A stretch of 64,000 nt of DNA, from assembly GCA_038380435.1 (NCBI GenBank), contig JAWZYU010000034.1, positions 18,703,404-18,767,403 on the forward strand. The letters run 5' to 3'. Below are positions 47,905-57,359 of this stretch, one piece after another (position 1 is the first letter of the stretch; every line of letters starts with the position of its first letter). Position numbers and translations under genes: made by a program. Under the pieces are notes generated by a model. It worked only from the letters and a program-made list of their open reading frames with translations. It did no database searches and was not told the origin of the DNA. The stretch comes from Ryuthela nishihirai. Lineage: Eukaryota > Arthropoda > Arachnida > Araneae > Heptathelidae.

Positions 47905-49612
47905 AACAGCTGATAAGAATCTTTGGCTTGTTAGCTTGGCTGACAAAGAGGAAGCAGTTAGACAGAACAAGAACAGGGAGTTGTACTAGATAATCTTTTG
48001 TGAGGGGAGTAAGAGACGGGTATCCAGGGGGTGAGGAATAATATGGAAAGGTTATGGAAGTTGAGGATTCCGTCATTGCAAGATGGGCTGAGCATTTCAG
48101 TGATGTTCTGAATAATGTGGTTAGTTCTTCTCCCATTGTTTGTAATGATAATAGATGCATTATTTTGCTATAATGTTGCTATATTACAGTCTCAAGTTAT
48201 TTTGGCTTTTTTAAAATTCAACTGAATAAATCCTCAGGAAGAGATGAAATTACTACTGAAATGCTTAGAGCTAGGCACGTTTGTGTTTTCACATGGCTGA
48301 CTGAAAGTTTGAATAATTTTTACGACAACGGTGTTATTCCTAAGAATTTTACTAGTGCTATTAATATCGTTAGGTTTAAAAAAGTTGATCGTAGTTCTTA
48401 TGATAATTATAAGGTAATTAGTCTATTTTCTGTTACTGGCAAAGTTCTTTGCGTGGTTCTGTTTAAGAGAATTGCGAATTTAATTGATGGACAACTGCGT
48501 GGTTTGAACAGTGCGGATTCCGAAGTGGAAGGAGGTATATAGATCAACTCTTTTCACTTAAATCGATTGATGAGAAACGTTTATAGTGTCAGAAACCTAT
48601 GGTTACTAGCTTTTATAGATTTCAAAAAGGCTTTTGAAATTTTTGTTAAGTTCTGACGTGTAATGAAATTGGTGCTTTCGCCGTACGCGTTATGGGCATG
48701 ATTTGTGTTAATTATGGTTTTAACATTAACCTTTAATATTTATAATTTTTGATTAAACTTAAAAAGTTAATAAGAATCAAGTGGCAGAAAGTAACATCAA
48801 AATGGTTTATAAATTTCCTTTAAAGAAATTTTGCGGCACACTTGGCGAAATCTCTTCGCACACTAGTGAACACTTAAGAACCACGGTTTACGGATCTTAA
48901 ATTTTCTTATTCAGGTAATGAGATTATTTGTTCCTTTTGTCTGATGATGTTGATTGATGAATTATTTCATTAGTACTGTTGATGAGTGGTGATAGAATAA
49001 GTTTAGCGAGAAACAGAGTGAAAACTAAAGCGATGAAACTAGTTTAACAGATGGTGCTTCTGATGCTTTGAACGGTTGCAGTGTTGAGCAGATGTCTCAG
49101 CTTAATTATCTCGGGAGCAATGCAGCAGATACTGGTGATATGCGACATGAGATAAACTTAAGAATAAGGATTACTGCAGCGCCGTTTAAGATTCTATGGA
49201 GAGTGTGGAAAAAATAGGCGTGTACACATAAAGACTAAAATTTGGCTGTATAATAGTTAGTTTCTTTTTAAGGTTAGCTATGGTAACGAAACATGAAAAA
49301 TTTTTAGCAGGATAACAGAAAACTTGATGCTATGATTCTAGATGCTTGCGCAGTATATTGGCCATTAGGTGGTTTGACTTTGTAAGTAATGATGAGGTTA
49401 GGCAAAGGAGTCAGCAACCTCCTTTGAGCAGCATGTTGTCCAGGCAAATAGGATTATGAACAATATGCCTAAAGGCTTTAGGAAAAGGAAGAGACGTAGG
49501 TTGCGATGGGCAGACAATGTCAAACAAGATCTTGTCAGAATTGGTGTACAGTGGCCAAATTCAACAGCTGTAGCTCAGGACTCAGTCTGATAGAATCTCT
49601 GTAGCCCATGAC
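47905..49612 (+). mobile_element. RTE-like LINE copy 2, 5'-truncated relic
   Basis: It starts at GCTGATAAGAATCTTTGG, matching 17996 in copy 1, and runs to the shared 3' end (GTAGCCCATGACTGCATGAG). Matches in order are GCTGACAAAG-GAAGCAGTTAG, GATGGGCTGAGCATTTCAGTG, FTSAIN and DRSSYDNYK (48261-48542), DGQLRGLN, and GATTTCAAAAAGGCTTTTGA near 48625. A deletion or replacement removes RT motifs B and C (about 48650-48990), and the C-terminal end resumes at 49000. It is far more decayed than copies 1, 3 and 4. It lies directly next to the gypsy fragment in opposite orientation. Confidence 0.85.
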
Positions 49613-49724
49613 TGCATGAGAATTTTGTTTGTATTGTTTGTATATATGTTTGATTTTATCAGCTATATTCAAAAATAAATCACAGAACAAAATTGCTTAG
49701 CTTCATGAAAATACCAAAAATCAC

Positions 49725-49790
49725 TTCTCAAGCATCTGCTTTGTCACAGGGACTTTGTCAGTTTAATCTACCACAGAAGAAAAACAAACG
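49725..49790 (-). mobile_element. SINE (family A) fragment
   Basis: CTTCTCAAGCATCTGCTTTGTCACAG... and GTCAGTTTAATCTACCACAG match the tail half of family A, with an 8-bp internal loss. No tRNA-like head remains. Confidence 0.65.
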
Positions 49791-51411
49791 AAGGAAATAA
49801 ACATCCATGCTATATGAAAAATAAAACTATTAAAGTATCTAATAATTGATCCACGTTTTTAAATTTTAATTTCCTTTAGAAATCATAAATGGAAATCAAT
49901 AAATAAAAATTTTAAAATCCTTTAGAAATCAAATCACCCTCTGCTACTTAAAAAATTTTCGCATTTTTTTGTTTTAAATATTTCAGATGTAGAAAATTTA
50001 TTGTAAAATAACGCAAGTTTTACTTTATATTGTTTTTTTTTCTTGTGAGACAGTCTGCTGCTGCCGAAATTTTCACTGGAAATGTTCAACAGAACCTGGA
50101 AGGGCATTTGCACCTTGAATCCCAATTGTAGAGAATATAACTGTATTTCTATGATACATTTATATTTATTGCGTATGGGATGTATTTACTATTTCTCATG
50201 TATGTTTTGTATTTATGCATGTATTTATTGAATAAATTAAACATTTTTGTCAAATTATTAAAATGCATTGAAAATTTATAAGTTTAATAATTTTTGCCTC
50301 AATCACCTTTACCAGCATTGTCCCCCTCACCCCCCCCCGCGCCAATAAAATGCGATTCTGATAGATGGCATCAAAATGATGGAAGGTATTTCAGAAACTA
50401 ACTCGACTAGTCCTCTTGACTAATTTTGTAATAGTTTTTTTTTATATATTTCAGTTTTGAAAATTTTTTCCGCTCACGATATTTGGCAGTACCAACAAAT
50501 ATGCAAAATATCACATTTAATTCAACGATTGACCAAAAAAATATTCCTTCAGTCTACTCACTGTTTTTGATAACAGTGATAATAATGAAACTGAAATTTT
50601 AATGGTATTTTATGGTAAATTTTGACGCCTCTTGAAAAATGGCTCCCTGAGATTATCGGAACTATCGGACTGGTTATCCCAAAGCTGTAGGGGGGGGGGC
50701 ATGCTAATAAAAGAAATGGAGGCCAAGAATTGTGCATATTTCAAGCGTTTCCCATGAATTTTTTTATTAAACTCTGAAACGTTGGGGGAAATTGAAACAT
50801 TGCAATCGAAATCCAATCTCTTGCCTTTATCTTTTTCCATTTTCCTTTATATTTTTCCGGCTCAATTTCGCAGCACCAACTATCAGGCCACATTCAAAGT
50901 CACCCTTCAGAAATGAATCTCGGTCGCTCATTTTACTCATTCTGACGCTCAATACAACTCTAACTGATGCTCGAAGAGCTCGCCTGATTGGTTTATGCTG
51001 CACATCGTGGTCACGTGACGTATTATATGTTGGAATGAGCCATTTACGTTACAGCTGGTGTAACTAATAAACTGATATCTTATTGTAATGTGGCAATATG
51101 ATATATTTGCATAATAAAAGCAAAATATTTCACAAACAATATACACTGAAAGCATAATTTATTATATATCTTGCATCCATGCACAAACCTGCCATGCTCC
51201 ATCACAATAATGCTGCCACCCAAAGCTATTATGCGGTCCATAAATAGGTCATATATACCTACCTGCTGTTTAGCGAACCCGAGACTGTACTGACCTGAGC
51301 GGCTTCGATGTTAGACAGATAATCAGTGCAAGGAAGATTGGGTGCTCCGTATAAGTGACTTCAGCACGTCTGATAACGTTGGCTTTCAATGACGGGTAAG
51401 TTATGAAGGCT
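49791..51411. other. AT-rich intergenic DNA, no gene recognised
   Basis: Short frames only. A C-run near 50330 and a G-run near 50690 are present. The rightmost 200 bp may be the degraded 5' end of the Tc1 fragment that follows. Confidence 0.5.
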
Positions 51412-51838
51412 TGTGCAAAGACCATTCGATGCATGATGGCACGACTGGTTCATGGTAGCCAACACCAACATCAACTTGTTAACAATACGTCACCAGCTAG
51501 AGGCTGCACTGAGCGAAGGAACATTACCAATGGGCCATAGAAGACTGGGAAGGGGTAGCTTGGAGAGACGAATCGAGGTTCCAACTGCAACATGTCGATG
51601 GGAGGTTATGTATGTGGTGTAGACTACATGAGGCCATGGATCCCAACTGTCAAGATCAGGTGTTACAGGTCAGTGGAGTAATGTTTTGGAGTGTTTCTTT
51701 TGGACCCCTTGTACCTACTGAGGCCACCATCAATGCACAAGGCAATGTTGATGTAGTCGCAGACAACCTGCACCCCTTAATGTCTATCCATTTCCCACAG
51801 CCTTCAGGATGCCTCCTTTCAACCAGAGGTTGCCCTGC
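51412..51838 (+). pseudogene. Tc1-like transposase fragment that seeds a minisatellite
   Basis: Readable as AKEHYQWAIEDWEGVAWRD, then ESRFQLQHVDGRLC, HEAMDPNCQDQVLQVSGVMF, GPLVPTEATINAQGNV and VADNLHPLM. WRDESRF supplies the first catalytic acid. The second motif region reads FQPEVALHHRS where FQQDNAPCHxS is expected, so the second Asp is changed to Glu and its neighbours are mutated. Just beyond it the gene dissolves into the 70-bp array at 51839, and the third motif is absent. It is the same subfamily as 43196-44110. Upstream N-terminal sequence is mostly unreadable. Confidence 0.8.
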
Positions 51839-53326
51839 ATCACCGCTCCTGTTTGGTGAAGGACTGGTTGCAGGAGCATTCCAGTGAGTTCACAACCCTC
51901 ACACATGCATCATCGCTTGTGTTTGGTCAAGGACTGGTTGCAGGAGCATTCCAGTGAGTTAACAACCCTCGCACCTGCATCATCGCTCCTGTTTGGTGAA
52001 GGACTGGTTGCAGGAGCATTCCAGTGAGTTAACAACCCTCGCACCTGCATCACCGCTCCTGTTTGGTGAAGGACTGGTTGCAGGAGCATTCCAGTGAGTT
52101 CACAACCCTCACACATGCATCATCGCTTGTGTTTGGTCAAGGACTGGTTGCAGGAGCATTCCAGTGAGTTAACAACCCTCGCACCTGCATCATCGCTCCT
52201 GTTTGGTGAAGGACTGGTTGCAGGAGCATTCCAGTGAGTTCACAACCCTCACACATGCATCATCGCTTGTGTTTGGTCAAGGACTGGTTGCAGGAGCATT
52301 CCAGTGAGTTCACAACACTCGACCCTTCTTCATCGCTTATGTTTGGTAAAGGACTGGTTTCAGGAGCATTCCAGTGAGTTCACAACCCTCGACCCTACAT
52401 CATCGTTCCTCTTTGGTGAAGGACTGATTGTAGGAGCATTCCAGTGAGTTCACAACCCTCGACCCTGCATCATCGCTCCTGTTTCGTGAAGCACTGGTTG
52501 CAGGAGCATTCCAGTGAGTTCACAACCCTCGACCCTGCCTCATCGCTCCTGTTTGGTGAAGGACTGGTTGCAGGAGCATTCCAGTGAGTTCACAACCCTC
52601 GACCCTACATCATCGCTCCTCTTTGGTGAAGGACTGATTGCAGGAGCATTCCAGTGAGTTCACAACCCTCGACCCTGCATCATCGCTCCTGTTTGGTGAA
52701 GAACTGGCTACAGGAGCATTCCAGTGAGTTCACAACCCTCAACCCTGCATCATAGCTCCTGTTTGGTGAAGAACTGTTTGCAGGGGCATTCCAGTGAGTT
52801 CACAACCCTCGACCCTGCCTCATCGCACCTGTTTGGTGAAGGACTGGCTGCAGGAGCATTCCAGTGAGTTCACAACACTCGACCCTTCTTCATCGCTTAT
52901 GTTTGGTAAAGGACTGGTTTCAGGAGCATTCCAGTGAGTTCACAACCCTCGACCCTGCATCATCGCTCCTGTTTGGTGAAGGACTGGTTGCAGGAGCATT
53001 CCAGTGAGTTAACAACCCTCGACCCTTTCTCATCGCTCCTGTTTGGTGAAGGACTGGTTTCAGGAGCATTCCAGTGAGTTCACAACCCTCGACCCTACAT
53101 CATCGCTCCTCTTTGGTGAAGGACTGATTGCAGGAGCATTCCAGTGAGTTCACAACCCTCGACCCTGCCTCATCGCTCCTGTTTGGTGAAGGACTGTTTG
53201 CAGGAGCATTCCAGTGAGTTCACAACCCTCAACCCTTCCTCATCGCTCCTGTTTCGTGAAGGACTGGTTGCAGGAGCATTCCAGTGAGTTCACAACCCTC
53301 GACCCTGCCTCATCGCTCCTGTTTGG
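51839..53326. repeat. 70-bp minisatellite derived from transposase coding sequence, ~21 copies
   Basis: The unit is CATCGCTCCTGTTTGGTGAA, GGACTGGTTGCAGGAGCATT, CCAGTGAGTTCACAACCCTC, GACCCTGCAT. CAGGAGCATT recurs every 70 bp (51871, 51941, 52011, 52081, 52151, 52221 and so on). The first unit, in frame with the upstream transposase, encodes HHRSCLVKDWLQEHSSEFTT, the conserved stretch between the second and third catalytic motifs of Tc1 transposases. Because 70 is not a multiple of 3, frame is lost after one unit. Variants alternate in pairs at the left end (CGCACCTG/CACACATG) and are mixed to the right. Confidence 0.95.
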
Positions 53327-54071
53327 TTCAAGCTGTTGATGAGTCTCATCAACGGTAGTAGAGTAGGTTTGGTTATAAACAGAGAGAAAACTAAAGTGAT
53401 GAAAATTGGTCAGGCAGGTTGTGATTCAGTTAATCTGAATGGTTGCAGTCTTGAGCAGGTGTCACAGTTTAATTACCTTGGGAGCTATGTAACTGATACT
53501 GGTGATGTGCGGCATGAGATTAACAGACGAATAGGTATTGCTGCCGGGACTTTTAAGAATCTATGAAGATTGTGGAGAAATAGGTGTATACACCTAAAGA
53601 CTAAAATTAGACTGTATAATAGTTTGGTTCTTTCTAGGGTTAGTTATGGTAGTGAAACTTGAACGCTGTGTAAACAAGATAACAGGAAACTAGATGCTTT
53701 TGATTCTAGATGTTTACGCAGTATCTTGGGTATTAGGTGGTTTAACTTTGTAACTAATGTTGAGGTTAGGCAAAGGAGTCTGCAACCTCCTTTAAGCAGC
53801 ATATTGTGCAGAGAGAGACTCCGCTGGTTTGGCCATGTTGCCCGTATGGATAATTATAGATTGGCGAATAGGGTTATGAACAGTGTGCCTAAAGGCCTCA
53901 GAAAGAGGGGGAGACCTAGGATGCGGTGGGCAGACAATGTCAAACAGGACCTTGTTAGAATTGGTGTGCAGTGGCCAGATGCAGCAGATGTAGCTCAGGG
54001 CAGATATGCTTGGAGAATTAAACTGCGTAGTCTGGTTGGACCTCCGTAGCCCATGGCTGCTTGAGGATGAT
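53327..54071 (+). mobile_element. RTE-like LINE copy 3, 3' fragment
   Basis: It starts abruptly at TTCAAGCTGTTGATGAG (matching 19066 in copy 1), directly after the last 70-bp repeat, and runs to the shared 3' end and a very short GAGGATGATG tail. About 92-95% like copy 1 by eye. Its left end is either a 5'-truncated insertion into the minisatellite or a recombination junction. Confidence 0.88.
53336..54049 (+). pseudogene. RTE-like pol C-terminal fragment
   Basis: It encodes GLVINREKTKVMKIGQAG, the region after motif C, then QVSQFNYLGSYVTDTGDVRH. TGA at 53564-53566 and TGA at 53660-53662 replace Trp codons of copy 1. From 53726 the C-terminal part is intact: ERLRWFGHVARMDNYRLANR, KGLRKRGRPRMRWADNVKQD, ending RSLVGPP and stop at 54049. 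It supplies the natural end of the protein that copy 1 lost through stops. Confidence 0.82.
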
Positions 54072-54187
54072 GTGTACATTTACGTTTACACGTTTTTATC
54101 TTAGAATTGGAATTACAACGAAATTTACGCAATCTTGCATATTCTAGATGCACAACTTTACAGCAGTGCATCTTTTTCATATATATA

Positions 54188-55487
54188 CAGAGTGTTTCAA
54201 AAAGGACGCAACCCTCTATTATATTTTTCTATTGAAACTTGACAAAAGATACAAATTAGACATATATCTACCTTTACAACAGATGCTGAGAGTGAGTTCC
54301 TGCAACCTCGATGCAGGTTCGTACCCGTTTCATGACATGTGCAGCCAACTTTCGTATTGTTTGTTTTCTTACGTTTACTATCTCTCTTTCAATGTTAGCC
54401 TTCAAGTCTTCAAGTGTATGAGGATTGTTTTGAAATACTACACATTTGAGATATCCCCAAAGGAAAAAATCTGGGGGAGTAAGATTCTTGGGGGCACAAA
54501 TCTTTTGAAATCAAATGATCACTAAAAAATTCCTTGCAATATGACCATTATGTCATTTGCAATAGGGGTGGTCGCGCCATCTTGTTGAAACTAACACTCT
54601 CGTTCATTCACATCCAATAGTGCAATAAACTGTTGGATGAGGTCACGATAAACGTCACCAATTACAGTTGAGTCAAAAAATAAAGGCCCTATCACAAAAT
54701 GATGGGAAATTGCACACCAAACACCAATTTTCCGTGCGTGTAATGGTCGTTCGCGAAAAGTGTGAGTATTTTCACTGCTCCATATTCGACTGTTTTGACT
54801 GTTCACATACCCATCCAAGTGAAACCAAGCCTCGTCACTGAAATAAACACGGTCCAACACCTCAATTCCATTTTCATCAACTAAAGAATGAAACCAACAA
54901 CAGTACCGTAAACATTTTTCGTGGTCTGCTTCTTTCAGTTCAAGAACGACACCAATGCGGCAGACATGAAATTTCAATTTCTTTGTAGCCCTGAAAACAG
55001 CAGTTGGTGACAGTCCAACCTGTGAGGATAACTTTCTAAGAGATTTTCTGGGTGAGCGAGTTAAACGCTGAGACACATCATCAAGAACTTCGGCAGTTAA
55101 CAGTGATGGCTGGCCTGGGCTCTTTCGATCCTGTACAGACCCAGTGTCACGAAATATATCAATCGAACGAGATATTGTCGACTTGTTGGAAACTGCAGAC
55201 TGAGGAAACTTCAACTCAAACTCCTGTCTCACACGTTTATAAGATTTGTACGCACAATAAGTCTCAACAATAAATACACGTTCGTTTTTGGAAAACGACG
55301 TAGCTGACACTACACAAAGGAATGAATGCTTGGGTGAGACTCGCGCGTGACAAGGTTATTTCAACTGCTAAAGGCTGTTAACCTTGAGTACAGTAATGCC
55401 AACTGACTAATATTATAGCATAAAATGTACATGCGCGTAAGTTCTACTCTCTTATATTTAGGGTTGCGTCCTTTTTGAAACACCCTG
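54188..55487 (-). mobile_element. Near-complete mariner-type transposon
   Basis: Exactly 1300 bp between TIRs of about 28 bp: left CAGAGTGTTTCAAAAAGGAC then GCAACCCT; the right, read inward, is the same with CAGGGTG. They differ at one base. TA flanks both ends (54186-54187 and 55488-55489). The transposase is on the minus strand. It is the best-preserved DNA transposon in the window, and its ends look competent for mobilisation by a related active transposase. Confidence 0.92.
54274..55310 (-). pseudogene. Mariner-type DD34D-like transposase, one stop plus frameshift
   Basis: 239 codons are open from 55310 (SKNERVFIVETYCAYKSYKR, a helix-turn-helix, then KSPGQPSLLTAEVLDDVSQR and LTRSPRKSLRKLSSQVGLSP). 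The first catalytic motif is DRVYFSDEAWFHLDGYVN, followed by IGVWCAI and DLIQQFIALL. TAG at 54591-54593 stands where Trp/Tyr is expected before FQQDGATTPIAND, the second acid. One frameshift in about 54480-54540 leads to LTPPDFFLWGYLKCVVFQ (third acid Asp) and an open C-terminus, ending THSQHLL and TAA at 54274-54276. The frame opens with GTG and no in-frame ATG lies just upstream, so the start Met is probably mutated. Confidence 0.85.
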
Positions 55488-55867
55488 TATACATATATTC
55501 TTCTTTATATATCGTTTCTCTAATAAAAATCATATTTTCATTCGTACCAATATATATAAATATCTATTTACGGTAGAAAATATATGTTTACGGTATATAT
55601 TTAATTATCATTTTACGGTAGAAGTCTGAGAAAAATGTTGAATCTTCCACGAGAGTAAAAACTCGCTTGTAGAAGAAAGTTAATAATCATGTTTTAATGA
55701 AAAGGCAAAATATGTTTCCGTTTCACATATTGTCATATTTTGCTAACTTGAGCATAAAAATCATAAAGTAAATATTCACCAATTTTAAAGTCCAAAAATT
55801 ACCGTTAAGAATGAAAGAAAAGAAAAAACGAAACAGAAAAACGAAAGTAAAAATAAAATTTCTAAGC

Positions 55868-55992
55868 TCGAAAGCCGTTAATGTGCACATTACCTAGCTA
55901 ATCTGCAGATTAACTGATTTGCTCCGTTAACGCGCGGAATCAAGAGTTTTCCGTATTTTACCTAGGTAATGTGCACATTAACGGCTTCCGTA
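55868..55992. repeat. Small inverted-repeat (MITE-like) element
   Basis: Left arm CGAAAGCCGTTAATGTGCAC, ATTACCTAG and right arm CTAGGTAAT, GTGCACATTAACGGCTTCCG are near-perfect reverse complements around about 60 bp. The inner part contains a CTGCAGATTAACTG palindrome. No clear target-site duplication was found. Confidence 0.7.
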
Positions 55993-56103
55993 TCGTTAAA
56001 GTTCAAAAGTTTGTTTCTCCCATAGTGGTGAATCTCTTGAATATGAATCTTCGTGTCACGTGATTCACTCGTCCGCAGTATGAAAAACTTCCCGGATGAG
56101 CGG

Positions 56104-56181
56104 AGGCCAAGTGAGAACGAATCGGTAAAGTGATTCATTCTTCATAACGAATCACTAAAATGATTCGTTCTCACTTGGCCT
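56104..56181. repeat. 20-bp-arm hairpin
   Basis: AGGCCAAGTGAGAACGAATC (56104-56123) and its exact reverse complement (56162-56181). Inside are further imperfect pairs (AGTGATTC with GAATCACT), so nearly the whole 78 bp can fold into one stem. Confidence 0.88.
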
Positions 56182-56339
56182 GCTCATTTTGGAGGCGTTT
56201 TTTATAATTCGGACGACTGATTCATGTTGACAGAGGGATGACCCTGGTTTCAACTCTACTCTCGGACACTAGATAAATAACATTATGTTAATTTAAGCGT
56301 ACAGAAACGTTCCTGTTGTTCCAGCAAAGATCTTATTTT

Positions 56340-56510
56340 CACTTTAACGAGTGCCTAGTAGGTAACGTGCAGATTATCCAGGTAATTTGCAGATTACCTA
56401 GGTAATTTGAGAAACGAAACAATTTTCCGCACGTTAACGGATCACCCTAGTTAATCTGCACAATACCTAGATAATCTGTAGAATAACTTATTTCTGCACT
56501 TTAGCGGTAA
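56340..56510. repeat. Cluster of CTAGGTAAT/TGCAGATTA palindromic motifs
   Basis: Several near-copies of GTGCAGATTA-CC-AGGTAAT and TTAATCTGCACAATACCTAG in both orientations, plus CACGTTAACGG. The motifs match those making up the element at 55868-55992, so this is probably a second, more decayed copy. Confidence 0.6.
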
Positions 56511-56991
56511 CATATACATTTGCAACACTTTCAGACATTCTCAGTTTCATCATACATCTAAATATGTATTTCTGTACGTACTGCAATGGTTTGAGTGTAG
56601 TAAAAAAAACTCCACCCCACGATAATAAAGCATAGAGCAAACAGGATTTTATCAAAGAAAAGTAAATAATTTTTAATAAAGATAAATTTATGAATTTGCG
56701 GACATATGTTAGATCTTGATAATGTTTTAAGGTCCTCCTGCCAACAGCGGATCACTTGCAGCCTTGCGAGCGAATCCGAAATTGGCCTCCCCGTGCCCAG
56801 CAAACGATCCGACAGCCGATAGCCGCAGATCTCGGTATGCTCGCACGGGAAGCGGTAGGACACGAGAGTCAAGAGCGAAGTTGGCCGCATGTCTTAATAG
56901 CAAATGATGAATGACGAACAACTTATATGCAGCCATCATTCATCGATTACTGATCGATTTATCACATAAATTAACATTAAAATACTGAGGG

Positions 56992-57345
56992 TTGGGTTGT
57001 TTTACCTCTGAGCGGCCAGGTCACATGGACCCCGAAGGCTCAGAGAAGGTTGGAGGAGGGGACCCACTGGAACAGCTGTTGGGATACAGATGGTAGCCTC
57101 CCGTCAAAGCCATCCAGCGTGTTCTTTAACGTGCACAGGGTATGGCTCTCCCACACACGGGGCCACGGCTTTACGTCCCATCCGACGGACGGCGGCCTTT
57201 CCAAGCCCATCGGTGTCCCCTACTGACCGTGGGCAGGGTGGGGAATTTTGCGGAGATAAATCTCAACGCTGACCCAGCTGGGACTCGAACCTGGGAACTA
57301 CAGATTACGAGCCTGGCGCGCTACCGAGTGAGCTATCCCCGCCCC
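56992..57345 (-). mobile_element. tRNA-derived SINE (family B) with target-site duplication
   Basis: On the minus strand: GGGGCGGGGATAGCTCACTC (A box region), B box GGTTCGAGTCC, then the family B body with GTGCACGTTAAAGAACACG. It is flanked by TAAAATACTGAGGG (56978-56991) and TAAAATACAGAGGG (57346-57359), a 14-bp duplication with one mismatch, which fixes both ends. Compared with 22673-23083 it lacks about 30 bp near the 3' end and has no poly(A). The near-intact duplication suggests a fairly young insertion. Confidence 0.92.
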
Positions 57346-57359
57346 TAAAATACAGAGGG

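Larger units (their letters stand above)
55490..56991. other. AT-rich intergenic DNA with palindromic clusters
   Basis: No gene was recognised. It contains the TACCTAGGTAAT palindrome clusters (55868-55992 and 56340-56510), the hairpin at 56104-56181 and a GC-rich patch at 56735-56890 with a 70-codon minus-strand frame and no recognised domain. Confidence 0.5.

Noticed and set aside
51910..52116. Open frame within the 70-bp array
   Set aside because: Chance frame across repeat units. The period is not a multiple of 3 and the frame soon closes.
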